A stretch of DNA of 64,000 nt from UBA7328 sp002471345 (lineage in GTDB: Bacteria > Bacteroidota > Bacteroidia > Chitinophagales > Saprospiraceae). The notes under the pieces were generated by a model. The model was not told the DNA's origin and did not search any database. It saw only the letters and a list, made by a program, of their open reading frames with translations. The stretch is taken from positions 21,876-85,875 of the forward strand of contig CAXGOB010000010.1 in the NCBI GenBank assembly GCA_964011275.1, in the 5' to 3' direction. A program made the translations under genes and the position numbers. Below, piece after piece: positions 44,475 to 53,896 of this stretch (its first letter is position 1; the number at the start of each line of letters is the position of its first letter).

Positions 44475-45902
44475 CTATTTACCTTGACCTTGCAGTAAAA
44501 CAAGAAATGTATAAAATAGAATTTTAATATCCAGCCTAAGTGATCTATTTTCTAAATACAGAAGGTCAAATTTCAATCTTTTTTGCATTTGTTGCAGATT
44601 AGAAGCATATCCATATTTAACTTGACCTAATGAAGTAATACCAGGGCGTACGGAAAGCAGATAATTATAGCGGGGTTCTTCTTTAATCAATTGGTCAATA
44701 TAATACTGTCTTTCAGGTCTAGGTCCTATCAATGACATGTCTCCTTTAATAACATTTATAAATTGAGGCATTTCATCTAACCTCCACTTTCGCATGAATG
44801 CTCCAAATTTAGTACAACGTTCATCTCCGTCAAATGAAAGCGCAGGGCCGCTTTTTTCTGAATCTTCAAACATTGATCTAAATTTTAATATTCTAAATTT
44901 TTGTCCTCGAAAACCCAATCTATCTTGAGTGAAAAACACTGGACCAGAGGATGAAAGTTTAACCTTGATCGTAATCCAGAAAAATAATGGCAGAAGGAGA
45001 AGAAGAAGCAAAAGACTTACAAGAATATCAAAAAGTCTCTTCACTATTTTTTCCCAGTTGGACATGTCATGGAGATCAATGGCTAATACTTCAGTATTGG
45101 GAATAGGTCGAATTTTCACCTTGCTTAAATTATAAGGTTCATGTGCTGACACATTGATCTGAATTCCTTTATGAAATGGATATTGGGTATTTAAGAATGA
45201 CTGGACACTTTGACTATTGTCACGCTCTTTTACAAAAACCACCTCAGAAATAGAATGATCATTTACTATTGAGGACACTGATGGAAAGTCTCCTAGTATA
45301 GGTAAATTGTTGAATTTAGAACCTTTTGCACCTACAAATCCCAATACATTATATCCCCATGATGGAATCTTTTTCAAATCAGTATATACATTTTGTGCAA
45401 TAGGCCCACTCCCAACTATCAATGTATTAAACCCTATTCGACCTGCCTTTATCTGTCCTTTAAGAATAGTCAAAAAACCTGTTCTTGATAAAATAGTAAT
45501 CAGAAAATGAATACTTATCAAAATGAAAAAGGGCGTGATATAAGATTTATATTTTAGCAAATCATCATCAACTAATACAGTTAAAAGGAGAACAAATCCT
45601 CCCAAGATACTTTGAAAAAATGTTCTTATAGCAATGATAATTCGAGATTGTCTTGCTATTTTTTGGTATTGCTCTGTCCCAAAATACAATATGATCCAAC
45701 CTAATGGAATCAAGAGCATTCCCCAATATAACATTTGGTCATTCCAGACGTCTCTCCATTCAAAATATGCCTCAGGTATTTCATTGATTTTTCTGTAAAT
45801 GAAGAAAAGCAACCAAACTAATGATGCAGACAAAAAGTCAATAAGCATATATGATATTTCCCAAGGACGCAATTGATTTAAATTGTTTGTGGCTCTATTC
45901 AA
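44475..45902 (-). CDS. Polyprenyl-phosphate sugar transferase, exopolysaccharide type
   Basis: A 475-residue integral membrane enzyme that loads the first sugar phosphate onto undecaprenyl phosphate. Four or five N-terminal membrane helices (to about 135) are followed by a Rossmann-like CoA-binding-type domain (about 150-270; TLIVGSGPIAQNVYTDL). The C-terminal bacterial sugar transferase domain starts with a membrane helix (LFDILVSLLLLLLLLPLFF) and holds GPVFFTQDRLGFRGQ, FKILKFRSM-like FRILKFRSMFED, RLDEMPQFINVIKGDMSLIG and GPRPE. This is the WcaJ/WbaP-like class. aroE and a small membrane protein flank it in an operon; glycosyltransferases or Wzx/Wzy are not in the window. Confidence 0.93.
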   Translation of the reverse strand: MNRATNNLNQLRPWEISYMLIDFLSASLVWLLFFIYRKINEIPEAYFEWRDVWNDQMLYWGMLLIPLGWIILYFGTEQYQKIARQSRIIIAIRTFFQSILGGFVLLLTVLVDDDLLKYKSYITPFFILISIHFLITILSRTGFLTILKGQIKAGRIGFNTLIVGSGPIAQNVYTDLKKIPSWGYNVLGFVGAKGSKFNNLPILGDFPSVSSIVNDHSISEVVFVKERDNSQSVQSFLNTQYPFHKGIQINVSAHEPYNLSKVKIRPIPNTEVLAIDLHDMSNWEKIVKRLFDILVSLLLLLLLLPLFFWITIKVKLSSSGPVFFTQDRLGFRGQKFRILKFRSMFEDSEKSGPALSFDGDERCTKFGAFMRKWRLDEMPQFINVIKGDMSLIGPRPERQYYIDQLIKEEPRYNYLLSVRPGITSLGQVKYGYASNLQQMQKRLKFDLLYLENRSLRLDIKILFYTFLVLLQGQGK

Positions 45903-45903
45903 A

Positions 45904-46206
45904 TCATCTCGTTTTGAGCAGTAGATATCCCATGATCATAATAAGTCCTATAAGAATAGTTGCAAAGGTCATTGCAAATCGAGTATATTTCACAAATCTA
46001 TAAATCAATTCTGCGTGTTCAATGTAGCCGGAATTCACTTCTTTGTCTAAAGTTTGCTTATCAAAAAGGCATTTACCACTTAATTCTACACCTTTTTTTC
46101 TCAGATCGCTGTACATTCGGAAAACGGTAAATCTAATGACAATATTAGTCACTGCAAATAATGAGAAACACACTATTATTGAGAAAATCAATTGATTAAA
46201 AGTCAA
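45904..46206 (-). CDS. Small two-helix membrane protein, unknown function
   Basis: A 100-residue protein with two hydrophobic helices: residues about 5-25 (QLIFSIIVCFSLFAVTNIVI) and 75-97 (FAMTFATILIGLIMIMGYLLL), joined by a charged loop (MYSDLRKKGVELSGKCLFDK). I do not recognise a family. It precedes the sugar transferase by one base, so it is in the same operon, possibly as an accessory or structural partner; that is inference from position only. Confidence 0.72.
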   Translation of the reverse strand: MTFNQLIFSIIVCFSLFAVTNIVIRFTVFRMYSDLRKKGVELSGKCLFDKQTLDKEVNSGYIEHAELIYRFVKYTRFAMTFATILIGLIMIMGYLLLKTR

Positions 46207-46241
46207 TTTGCTCTAATATTATTTAATAATCACTAACAAAG

Positions 46242-48794
46242 ATGCAATTCAAAAATTATCTTCTAGTTCTTCTTTTAGGAAGTTATTTTCAAATCACTGC
46301 TCAATCTGTTGACCTCAATTACTATCTACCTGATATTCCTTTAAATGAAACAATTAGCACTCCTGAGGAATTTTTAGGTTACCAAGTAGGAGATTGGCAT
46401 GTAAGTCATGATCAGCTTCATTATTATATGAAACATGTGGCATCTCAGAGTGACCGTATTGTAATCAATGAAATAGGCCGAACTCATGAAAACAGACCTT
46501 TATTAAATCTAATTATCACTTCACCAGAAAATCATAGCAAACTGGATCAGATCAAAGCCAACCACAGATCTCTTACGGACCCAAATAGTAGTGCTTCGGC
46601 TGATATTGAAAATATTCCTGTTGTGATCTATCAAGGATATAGCATCCATGGAAATGAGGCAAGTGGAAGTAATGCTGCCTTACTTAATGTTTATTACCTG
46701 GCAGCAGGTCAAAGTGATCATATAAATGATCTTCTAGATCATGCAGTAATCATTTTGGATCCTAGTTTTAACCCTGATGGTCTTCATCGTTTTTCCACTT
46801 GGGCTAATGAGCATAAAGGAAAACATATCACTCCAGATCCAAATCATAGAGAATATAGAGAATCGTGGCCGAGAGGAAGAACCAATCATTATTGGTTTGA
46901 TCTCAATAGAGACTGGCTCCTACTGACTCACCCAGAAAGCCAAGCTCGTATAAAAGTTTTTCATGAGTGGAAACCCGATATTCTTACTGACCATCATGAA
47001 ATGGGTACCAACTCCACCTTTTTCTTTCAACCAGGCGTGCCTGATAGAACGAACCCAAATACTCCTAATGAAAACCAAAATCTCACATTTGAGATTGGGA
47101 AATTTCATGCAAAAGCTTTAGATAAAATTGGGTCATTATATTATACCAAAGAGTCTTTTGATGATTACTATTATGGCAAAGGATCTACCTATCCAGATAT
47201 AAATGGGGGTATAGGAATACTCTTCGAACAAGCCAGTAGTAGAGGGCATGCACAACAAAGCGCTCATGGATTGTTGACTTTCCCTTTTACAATTAGGAAT
47301 CAGTTCACTACTTCAATGAGTACACAAGATGCTGGATTAGCATTAAGAAAAGATATTCTGAGTTTTAAAAGAAAATTCTTCCAAGACGCTCAAAAAGAAG
47401 CAAAGAGCGCAACTACAAAAGCATATGTATTTGGAAGCAATATTGATCATACACGGGCAGATAGATTGCTAGAAATACTTCAATCACATGATATCAAGGT
47501 GCACACACTTTCTAAAAAAGTAAGCACTGGAGGTCACCAATTTGATGCTGGAGACGGATATATAGTACCTACAGATCAGTATCAATATAAATTGATTAAA
47601 ACCATCTTCGAAGAAGTAAAAACATTCAAGGACAGTTTGTTTTATGACGTTTCAGCATGGACATTACCACATGCTTTTGACCTTGAATATGGAGAAGTAA
47701 AAGGGAATCCATCAAGTCACATTGGATCTATAGCCAGTCCTAAATCGAGAGAATACTATACTTCTATAGGTGAAGATCCATATGGTTATATAGCAGATTG
47801 GTCGGCTTATGGAGCTCCAACTTTTCTGGACAAAATTCTTAAAAAAGGCATAACAGTAAGAGTTAGTCATAAAGATTTCACAGCTAATATTAATGGCAAA
47901 AACCAAGCGTTCCGGAAAGGAACACTTATCATTCCAAATGAGAACAAAGGAATTTCTGGATCTGAATTGAAATCTTTGGTTCAAAAACTAGCAGAAAAAC
48001 ACAAGGTACCTACTACAGAAATCAGCTCTGGTCTTACAAACGGTGGATTTTCATTAGGAAGTCCTTCCATGAGTAGTCTTGACAAAGTGAATGTTGCCAT
48101 ACTTGTAGGTGAAGGTGTAAATAGCTATGATGCGGGAGAAGCCTGGCATCAAATGGATCAAAATTTCAAGATCGCAACGCCTCTATTAGACATTAATTCA
48201 TTAGGCCGAATGAATCTGGACAGATATGATGTATTAATCATGTCTGATGGAAATTATAATGCTTTGAACGGAGATGTAGATAAGCTCAAAGCTTGGATTC
48301 GTGGTGGTGGCAACTTAGTGGCATCAAAAAGGGCAATCGACTGGCTCATTTCAAAAGAGCTATGCTCAGCAAAAAAAGTGACAAGTAAAGAAGAAGAGAA
48401 AAGGAAAAAGGGGGTTTATAATAAGAGGAGCCCAGAAAGAGGTGCACAAGTCACTGGTGGAGCTATCACTAATGTGAAAGTTGATCTTACTCATCCATTG
48501 TTCTATGGTTATAATGATTCCTATTTGGCAACATTTAAAAAAGGGAACAACTTTTACGAACCTTTAGGTGACATATATAATACTCCAGGAAGATATACTT
48601 CCACTCCTGTTTTATCTGGATATCTACACCGTAAAAATGTTGACAAAGTAAAAAACTCTGCGGCAGTATTTGTAGATAGACAAGGTAGAGGAAAAGTAAT
48701 AGGCCTTGTAGACAATCCTAATTTCAGAGGATATTGGTGGGGAAGTAGCAAACTATTTGCCAATGCAATATTTATGAGCCAAACAATTTTTTAA
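46242..48794 (+). CDS. M14 zinc carboxypeptidase with C-terminal GATase-like domain
   Basis: An 850-residue exported peptidase with a signal peptide (about 1-21, FQITAQS). The M14 domain shows the zinc ligands His136 and Glu139 in GYSIHGNEASG and His251/252 in TDHHEMGTN, the substrate-binding region NHYWFDLNRDW, and the catalytic Glu329 in GILFEQASSRG. Beyond about residue 380 there are additional domains; one (about 600-690) has the GATase/DJ-1-like pattern VAILVGEGVNSYDAGE and YDVLIMSDGNYNAL. This large multidomain form is common in Bacteroidota. It removes C-terminal residues or acts on cell-wall peptides; the choice is not decided. It is divergent from the small membrane protein. Confidence 0.92.
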   Translation: MQFKNYLLVLLLGSYFQITAQSVDLNYYLPDIPLNETISTPEEFLGYQVGDWHVSHDQLHYYMKHVASQSDRIVINEIGRTHENRPLLNLIITSPENHSKLDQIKANHRSLTDPNSSASADIENIPVVIYQGYSIHGNEASGSNAALLNVYYLAAGQSDHINDLLDHAVIILDPSFNPDGLHRFSTWANEHKGKHITPDPNHREYRESWPRGRTNHYWFDLNRDWLLLTHPESQARIKVFHEWKPDILTDHHEMGTNSTFFFQPGVPDRTNPNTPNENQNLTFEIGKFHAKALDKIGSLYYTKESFDDYYYGKGSTYPDINGGIGILFEQASSRGHAQQSAHGLLTFPFTIRNQFTTSMSTQDAGLALRKDILSFKRKFFQDAQKEAKSATTKAYVFGSNIDHTRADRLLEILQSHDIKVHTLSKKVSTGGHQFDAGDGYIVPTDQYQYKLIKTIFEEVKTFKDSLFYDVSAWTLPHAFDLEYGEVKGNPSSHIGSIASPKSREYYTSIGEDPYGYIADWSAYGAPTFLDKILKKGITVRVSHKDFTANINGKNQAFRKGTLIIPNENKGISGSELKSLVQKLAEKHKVPTTEISSGLTNGGFSLGSPSMSSLDKVNVAILVGEGVNSYDAGEAWHQMDQNFKIATPLLDINSLGRMNLDRYDVLIMSDGNYNALNGDVDKLKAWIRGGGNLVASKRAIDWLISKELCSAKKVTSKEEEKRKKGVYNKRSPERGAQVTGGAITNVKVDLTHPLFYGYNDSYLATFKKGNNFYEPLGDIYNTPGRYTSTPVLSGYLHRKNVDKVKNSAAVFVDRQGRGKVIGLVDNPNFRGYWWGSSKLFANAIFMSQTIF

Positions 48795-48936
48795 ACCTAT
48801 ATAGAGATAGAGTGATACTTTATAACGATTATTAACCCAAGACAGAATTAAGTTTTGAAAAATGAAGATTTAACATACACCTTATAAATATTTTCATATG
48901 TTGTGATATTGTTAAATCAACTAAATTTTAATTCGT

Positions 48937-49227
48937 ATGGATTTGTTACCATTAATCATCCAACTTATTGGAGGAGCATTAGGCGGTGTAGGAGCCGGAA
49001 AAGCGATGCCATCTAGTTCACTAGGTAGTATGGGCAATATAATTTCAGGCCTTGTAGGAGGTGCTGGTGCAGGGCAGTTACTATTGCCTATGTTAGGCAT
49101 GGCCGCTGGAGGTGGTGGAGAAGGGTTAGATATCATGAGCATTATCTCTGGCCTTATTGGCGGTGGTGCTGGTGGTGGTATTCTTACCGTTGTAATTGGC
49201 TTGATCAAGAATGCTATGGCCAAATAA
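48937..49227 (+). CDS. Glycine-rich hydrophobic small protein (glycine zipper)
   Basis: A 96-residue protein that is almost entirely hydrophobic or Gly. Three blocks with GxxxG-type spacing are visible: IIQLIGGALGGVGAGKAM, IISGLVGGAGAGQLLL and IISGLIGGGAGGGILTVV, with GMAAGGGGEG between. This is a glycine-zipper layout that favours tight helix packing or channel-like oligomers in a membrane. Similar small proteins occur in other bacteria without a known role. It has its own terminator, and the DNA upstream of it is AT-rich without a clear promoter. Confidence 0.8.
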   Translation: MDLLPLIIQLIGGALGGVGAGKAMPSSSLGSMGNIISGLVGGAGAGQLLLPMLGMAAGGGGEGLDIMSIISGLIGGGAGGGILTVVIGLIKNAMAK

Positions 49228-49234
49228 AATTAGA

Positions 49235-49267
49235 AGAGGTTAGTTCAACAAGAATTAACCTCTTTTT
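49235..49267 (+). terminator. Intrinsic terminator
   Basis: GAGGTTA and TAACCTC, extended inward by TTC/GAA, form a stem with a short loop followed by TTTTT, 8 bases after the stop of the glycine-zipper gene. Confidence 0.85.
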
Positions 49268-49396
49268 CTATCCTGCCCTTTATCTATTTCAACCTTCGCT
49301 TATTGAGCCCTCTTCACCACGACAAAATTCACAATACATTTCTACTACCTTAGAAAACATTCGAAGTTTATTGAGCTCTTTTGACCAAAATAGTCT

Positions 49397-49430
49397 TTTG
49401 AAATAAACTTTATTTATCATGATAGGTTTG
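49397..49430 (+). promoter_or_regulatory. Promoter for the FMN reductase gene
   Basis: TTTG at 49397-49400 and TAGGTTTG at 49423-49430 with a 22-base spacer, the same spacing as at galK, placing the start about 20 bases before the ATG at 49456. Confidence 0.6.
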
Positions 49431-49455
49431 ATATCATGTACTTTAAAATTATCTC

Positions 49456-50004
49456 ATGCCAAAAAATATTCTAGCCTTTGGGGCTAGTAATAGTAGTAAA
49501 TCCATCAATAAAAGGCTCGCTAAATGGGCATCCTCACAAATAGAAAATGTTGAGGTCAATTTAATTGACTTGAATGATTTTGAAATGGCTATTTATAGTA
49601 TGGACCGAGAAGAGAATAGTGGTATCCCTGATAAAGCAAAGCGATTTAGAGAACTCATAAACAGCTCAGATGGCTTATTGATTTCATTTGCTGAGCATAA
49701 TGGTGGATTCAGTACAGCTTTCAAAAATGTATTTGATTGGGCATCGAGATTAGGCAAAGACCTATGGGATAATAAACCTACGATGCTTATGGCTACTTCA
49801 CCTGGAAAAAGAGGAGGAATGTCAGTTCTAAATAGTGCAGTCTCTCGTTTTAACTTTATGGGGGCTGGTGAGATCATTTCGTTTTCATTGCCTTTATTCA
49901 ATAATAACTTTAATGATCAGAATGGTATTATTAATCAAGAACTGTTGTCACTATTTAATGATCAGTGCCGTGCTTTCGAAAAACTTCTAAGCGCAAAGAG
50001 CTAA
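49456..50004 (+). CDS. NADPH-dependent FMN reductase family protein
   Basis: A 182-residue flavodoxin-fold oxidoreductase of the NADPH-dependent FMN reductase group, used for quinones, azo dyes, chromate or flavin. The FMN-phosphate loop is in ILAFGASNSSKSINKRLA, and the isoalloxazine-binding part in DGLLISFAEHNGGFSTAFKNVFDW (ending NVFDW) and LMATSPGKRGG. Length and order are normal. It is a single-gene transcript with a recognisable promoter. The substrate is not known. Confidence 0.92.
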   Translation: MPKNILAFGASNSSKSINKRLAKWASSQIENVEVNLIDLNDFEMAIYSMDREENSGIPDKAKRFRELINSSDGLLISFAEHNGGFSTAFKNVFDWASRLGKDLWDNKPTMLMATSPGKRGGMSVLNSAVSRFNFMGAGEIISFSLPLFNNNFNDQNGIINQELLSLFNDQCRAFEKLLSAKS

Positions 50005-50155
50005 CCATGTTTTTCCATCTCAAGATTATGATAGAATTTTATAACAGACTTAGTTTCATACTTTTTGTTAAAAAAAATTGTCGTAAGACTGTTCCTCTTA
50101 CCTCGCAGATATGTTTCGATTTCCTAATCAATCCATATGAGTAGATAATATCAAC

Positions 50156-51007
50156 TTAAGAAATTTTCTTGTTTCTGCTTATCATAAAACTACTAATAAT
50201 GATGATCAGTCCACCCACAACCATATTAGCATTTAACGTCTCCCCCAAAATGAGATAACTAAGAATTATTGCACTTGCTACTTCCAAATACATGATAGAT
50301 GAGGCAATGGATGCTTCTAAATATTTTAAGCCAATAAAGAACAATTTGAAAACAACAAAACCAGTAACAAAAGTGTATAAAATGCAGATACCCAAGTCGT
50401 GCATAGAAACGTCTGAGTATCCATTTACAAAAAATGGAAGGAATACAAACATACCAAGGATATTCTGGTAGAAAACAATCTCATTGGAGTTATAATTCTG
50501 AGATTCAGACTTGAAAATGATAACAGTCCCTGCATAAACTACTCCTGCAACAAGAGCTGATGACATTCCAATAAAGTCATTATTTTCAAAAGAAAAGGAC
50601 AGATGTGAATATGAGATCACAAGGCCTATAAAGGCCAAAAACAGAAAGAACCATTGCCTCTTTGACAATTTTTCTCCTAAGAAAAAATAGCCCATCAATG
50701 CCACAAACATCGGGAAGCAATAAAACAGAATAGCTGCACTTCCAACCGAAGTATAGATGTATGCTATAAAATAGAAATAGAGCCTAAATGCATTCAATCC
50801 AGATGCTAAAAGCATTTTGGGACTCTTTTGTCTAAATATTTTTACTCCACTATATTTCAGATATAGACCAATACCCAGAGCAGGAAGAGTCATCCTTAAT
50901 CCAGCAATACTAGTCACTTCCATTGAAGACATCATTTTGATTAAAACCCCACTAAACCCTGCTAGACATGCACTGATCACTACAATTATCGTCGCTTTTT
51001 GTTTCAT
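50156..51007 (-). CDS. EamA/DMT family permease
   Basis: A 283-residue membrane protein (start at 51007; an upstream ATG at 51022 would add five residues). Ten hydrophobic helices in two EamA repeats are evident, for example TIIVVISACLAGFSGVLI, FYFIAYIYTSVGSAAILFY, FLFLAFIGLVISYSHLSF, IVFYQNILGMFVFLPFFV, VTGFVVFKLFFIGLKYL and IILSYLILGETLNAN. The loop FFLGEKLSKRQW and the matching LGETLNAN in the second half are the usual marks. These carriers export amino acids or metabolites; the substrate is not known. It is divergent from the DUF711 gene, starts under 100 bases apart. Confidence 0.92.
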   Translation of the reverse strand: MKQKATIIVVISACLAGFSGVLIKMMSSMEVTSIAGLRMTLPALGIGLYLKYSGVKIFRQKSPKMLLASGLNAFRLYFYFIAYIYTSVGSAAILFYCFPMFVALMGYFFLGEKLSKRQWFFLFLAFIGLVISYSHLSFSFENNDFIGMSSALVAGVVYAGTVIIFKSESQNYNSNEIVFYQNILGMFVFLPFFVNGYSDVSMHDLGICILYTFVTGFVVFKLFFIGLKYLEASIASSIMYLEVASAIILSYLILGETLNANMVVGGLIIIISSFMISRNKKIS

Positions 51008-51103
51008 GAGAATCTTTTCCAAATTTGCGGTCGTGAATATAGACCGTTTCTATGTGCGGCATGTATATAAGCTCAATTATCTATGAATTCATCATATTTG
51101 TGG

Positions 51104-52273
51104 ATGCAATCTCACAACTTCAGAATAAGAACAATTACAGCAGGAACTGATATTTCAAACTTGAATGACATCAAATCTCTAGAAGAGATCATATCCTTTC
51201 TGTTAATAGCTAAAAGAAGATTTGAAGAAAACGGATATGAGGTGCAAACCACAAGAATTGCTTTACCTCATTTCTATAAAATCTCGTCAACTCCTTTAAA
51301 TAATAAAAGCATAAAAGCTCTTCAACAATTTGATCAAAAATGTGCTGAGCATGGTATAATGCTAGCTATTGGAGATTTATTCCCACCTGATGCATATGCC
51401 CCTAACTCCCTTCCAAATATTGAACAATTAATTAGTACTACTCAAATGCTAAGTTTTCATACTGCCATAGCATCAGCGCAGCATGGTATACATTTTAATT
51501 CCATAAAAATGGCTGCGAAAATATGCCATATGCTTGCCCTTAAAAGCAAAGGTGGAGAAGCTAACTTTAGATATACTGCTTCAGCTAACTGCCCTCCAGG
51601 CATTCCGTATTTTCCGACTGCATATCACTCTGGACCACCTTCTTTTGGTATAGGACTAGAATCAGCCAATATCTTTAATTTTGCCCTTAAAGATGTGAAA
51701 TGGCAAGAGGCGAAAACATCAATCGAGAAACATCTTAATGAAGCTTCTGGCCCTATCGTTCAAATCGCAGAAGAACTATCACAAAGGCACAGTTTTTCAT
51801 TCAATGGAATAGACGCTTCTACTGCTCCAGGACTGGATGCTAGTATAGCTGCGGCCATAGAGTCGCTTACTGGAGTACCTTTCGGATGTACTTCTACCCT
51901 TAGTGCTTGTGCACTTATTACGGATGTATTAAAATCACTTCCTTTTAAAACTTGTGGATATTCAGGTCTGATGCTGCCAGTTATTGAAGATCAAATACTT
52001 GCTCAAAGAGCTTCCGAAGAACGATATACAGTGGAAGAATTGCTTTTATTTTCTGCAGTATCTGGTACTGGGCTTGATGTAGTTCCTATACCTGGAGATA
52101 CATCTACTTTGGTGATTGCAGGGCTTTATAGAGATATGGCTTCTTTAAGTCAAAAATATAATTCCAAGATTCTGTCTGCCAGACTTTTCCCTATTCCAGG
52201 AAAGAAAGCTGGAGAAATGGTCGAATTTGACAATCCATACCTCACTGCATGTAAAGTCATGCCTTTAAAGTGA
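51104..52273 (+). CDS. DUF711 family protein
   Basis: A 389-residue soluble protein of the DUF711 group, to my knowledge without a proven function though related to UPF0210. The ATG at 51104 gives the usual N-terminus (QSHNFRIRTITAGTDI). Hallmarks: GEANFRYTASANCPPGIPYF, GPPSFGIGLESANIF, FNGIDASTAPGLDASIAAAI, PFGCTSTLSACALI and SGTGLDVVPIPGDTS. The many small residues and Thr/Ser/Cys clusters suggest an anion-binding enzyme. Gene context (divergent EamA permease, convergent CoA-binding protein) does not reveal the pathway. Confidence 0.9.
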   Translation: MQSHNFRIRTITAGTDISNLNDIKSLEEIISFLLIAKRRFEENGYEVQTTRIALPHFYKISSTPLNNKSIKALQQFDQKCAEHGIMLAIGDLFPPDAYAPNSLPNIEQLISTTQMLSFHTAIASAQHGIHFNSIKMAAKICHMLALKSKGGEANFRYTASANCPPGIPYFPTAYHSGPPSFGIGLESANIFNFALKDVKWQEAKTSIEKHLNEASGPIVQIAEELSQRHSFSFNGIDASTAPGLDASIAAAIESLTGVPFGCTSTLSACALITDVLKSLPFKTCGYSGLMLPVIEDQILAQRASEERYTVEELLLFSAVSGTGLDVVPIPGDTSTLVIAGLYRDMASLSQKYNSKILSARLFPIPGKKAGEMVEFDNPYLTACKVMPLK

Positions 52274-52282
52274 TATTCTAAA

Positions 52283-52651
52283 TTAGTATTGACCCGTTCT
52301 GATCATTACAAGAGTACAAGCCTCTATTGTTCTAATTCCACTTTCCTCCGCTTTTTGGGTAAAATCATAGTTCTCCGTACCTGGATTAAATATGATTCTT
52401 TCCGGTTTTAATTCATGTATGATGTAATCAATGTATTCTGTTTGAAAGCGCGGACCTAGATATAATGTTACGGTCTGAATATCATTTCTTTGGGGTTGTC
52501 CCTTTTGGATTTTAATGCTATGCGCTACACCTTCTTTACGGCCAATGGCAACAATCGGCTCATCTATACCATTGAGCATTCTCATTGCTATATTGCTATA
52601 TCTCTGTGGATTTTCAGATGCTCCAAGTACTAAAGTTTTATTCTTTGGCAT
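52283..52651 (-). CDS. CoA-binding domain protein
   Basis: A 122-residue Rossmann-fold protein of the small YccU-like CoA-binding family. The nucleotide loop reads KTLVLGASENPQRYSNIAMRML (VLGASENPxRYSN), and the far end has RIIFNPGTENYDFTQKAEESG followed by IEACTLVMIRTGQY, as in succinyl-CoA synthetase-like CoA-binding domains. No catalytic partner is fused. The role of the family is not established; it may sense or store CoA. Single gene, upstream of a terminated coiled-coil gene and converging on DUF711. Confidence 0.92.
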   Translation of the reverse strand: MPKNKTLVLGASENPQRYSNIAMRMLNGIDEPIVAIGRKEGVAHSIKIQKGQPQRNDIQTVTLYLGPRFQTEYIDYIIHELKPERIIFNPGTENYDFTQKAEESGIRTIEACTLVMIRTGQY

Positions 52652-52702
52652 CGGTCTTTCTTTGTTTTGTTATCAAAATAAATCGCCCTAAATCAATAGA
52701 AT

Positions 52703-52733
52703 AAAAAAAGCCCTGACGATCATTCCTCAGGGC
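52703..52733 (-). terminator. Intrinsic terminator
   Basis: On the minus strand GCCCTGA and TCAGGGC form a 7-pair stem with a 10-base loop, followed by seven T. It terminates the coiled-coil membrane-protein gene (stop at 52802). Confidence 0.88.
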
Positions 52734-52801
52734 CTTCTCAAAAATAACTTTATTCCAAATAAGCCATTCCTAATTATTCAAAATGCTTATGTGATTTCTC
52801 T

Positions 52802-53758
52802 TTAAATCTTAAAATTACTAGTTCCAACTTTATATCCTTTGTTATAAACCTCTACTGTGTATTCTCCTTTTTGAATTTCGAATGATGGATCCCAGTTGAT
52901 ACAAGCTTTTGATTGTTCATTGCTATATTCCATTTTTCCTGATGTCGAGTACCTAGCCTCTTCACCATTAAGTTTATTTATTACAGTCGCATTCTCATCT
53001 CCTGTAAGTGTTTGACCATTTTGATCAATTACCCTCACCATAAAAATCTCTTCTCCTGGTTCTGTAACAAGATTTGCACGAGTTACAAAACAAGTTTGAA
53101 ACACATCCATTTTCTTTTTCCTGATTCTCTTTTTGAAAGATCCGTCTTCGTTAATCGAACCTGCTAAAAAGGTGATTTCATCAAGTTTTACTGCAGATGC
53201 AATATCTACCTTCTCAGAAAGGTCAGAATTGTTGGAGTTTAAAGACTGATTTTCACTCATAAGTCTTGTTTTAGTCACCTCGAGTTGAGCAGTCACTTCT
53301 TTTTCGGATTGAAGTGAAGTAGTCAAAACAGTATTTGATTCAGTCAATTCTGCATTTTGAGTGACCAAAAGCTCGTTCTCTTGTTTCATCTGATTAATCT
53401 GACCTAAATACTGCTGAGTCAATTGATTCAGATTAGCCATTTCACTCTTTGCCTTATCCAATTCTCGTTTTGTCCATATAAGATCATTGATCTTACTTTT
53501 TTGAGACTTGAGTTCCATTTTCTGACTTTCAATCAAGCCGTTCAACTCCTGATTGTCATTTTTCATGTTTTCAAGACTACTAAGAGCTACTTGATATTCC
53601 CCATCAAGTTCTGCTTGAAATTTCTGAAGTTCAGCAATCTCATCGAATTGTTGATTGTTTGATGTTGAAAGTTTTGAATACTTGTAGCCTAAGAAACCTG
53701 ATACTCCTAAGAGAGCTATGATGATTCCTGTTAATACATTTGACTTTGAAGATGCCAT
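52802..53758 (-). CDS. Membrane-anchored coiled-coil protein with C-terminal beta domain
   Basis: A 318-residue bitopic protein: one N-terminal membrane helix (about 9-26, LTGIIIALLGVSGFLGYKY), a long coiled coil (about 38-190, heptad-rich Gln/Asn/Glu/Leu sequence), and a C-terminal beta-rich domain (about 195-318; IFMVRVIDQNGQTL, ARYSTSGKMEYSN, KGEYTVEVYNKGYKVGTSNFKI) like an Ig or transthyretin-type fold. The RKRIRKKKMDVFQTCF step marks its start. I do not recognise a named family. It could be a periplasmic spacer or tether. A strong terminator follows. Confidence 0.78.
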   Translation of the reverse strand: MASSKSNVLTGIIIALLGVSGFLGYKYSKLSTSNNQQFDEIAELQKFQAELDGEYQVALSSLENMKNDNQELNGLIESQKMELKSQKSKINDLIWTKRELDKAKSEMANLNQLTQQYLGQINQMKQENELLVTQNAELTESNTVLTTSLQSEKEVTAQLEVTKTRLMSENQSLNSNNSDLSEKVDIASAVKLDEITFLAGSINEDGSFKKRIRKKKMDVFQTCFVTRANLVTEPGEEIFMVRVIDQNGQTLTGDENATVINKLNGEEARYSTSGKMEYSNEQSKACINWDPSFEIQKGEYTVEVYNKGYKVGTSNFKI

Positions 53759-53896
53759 ATCGTTGATTTAAAATTGATTTTACCTAAATTATACTCTATT
53801 CTTAACGCAATTTGCATACCACATGAACGCATTAGCACTAGGGTAAATTCCTAAATTATCACTAATATAAACCTAAACCAGCTTAAACGAACCCTT

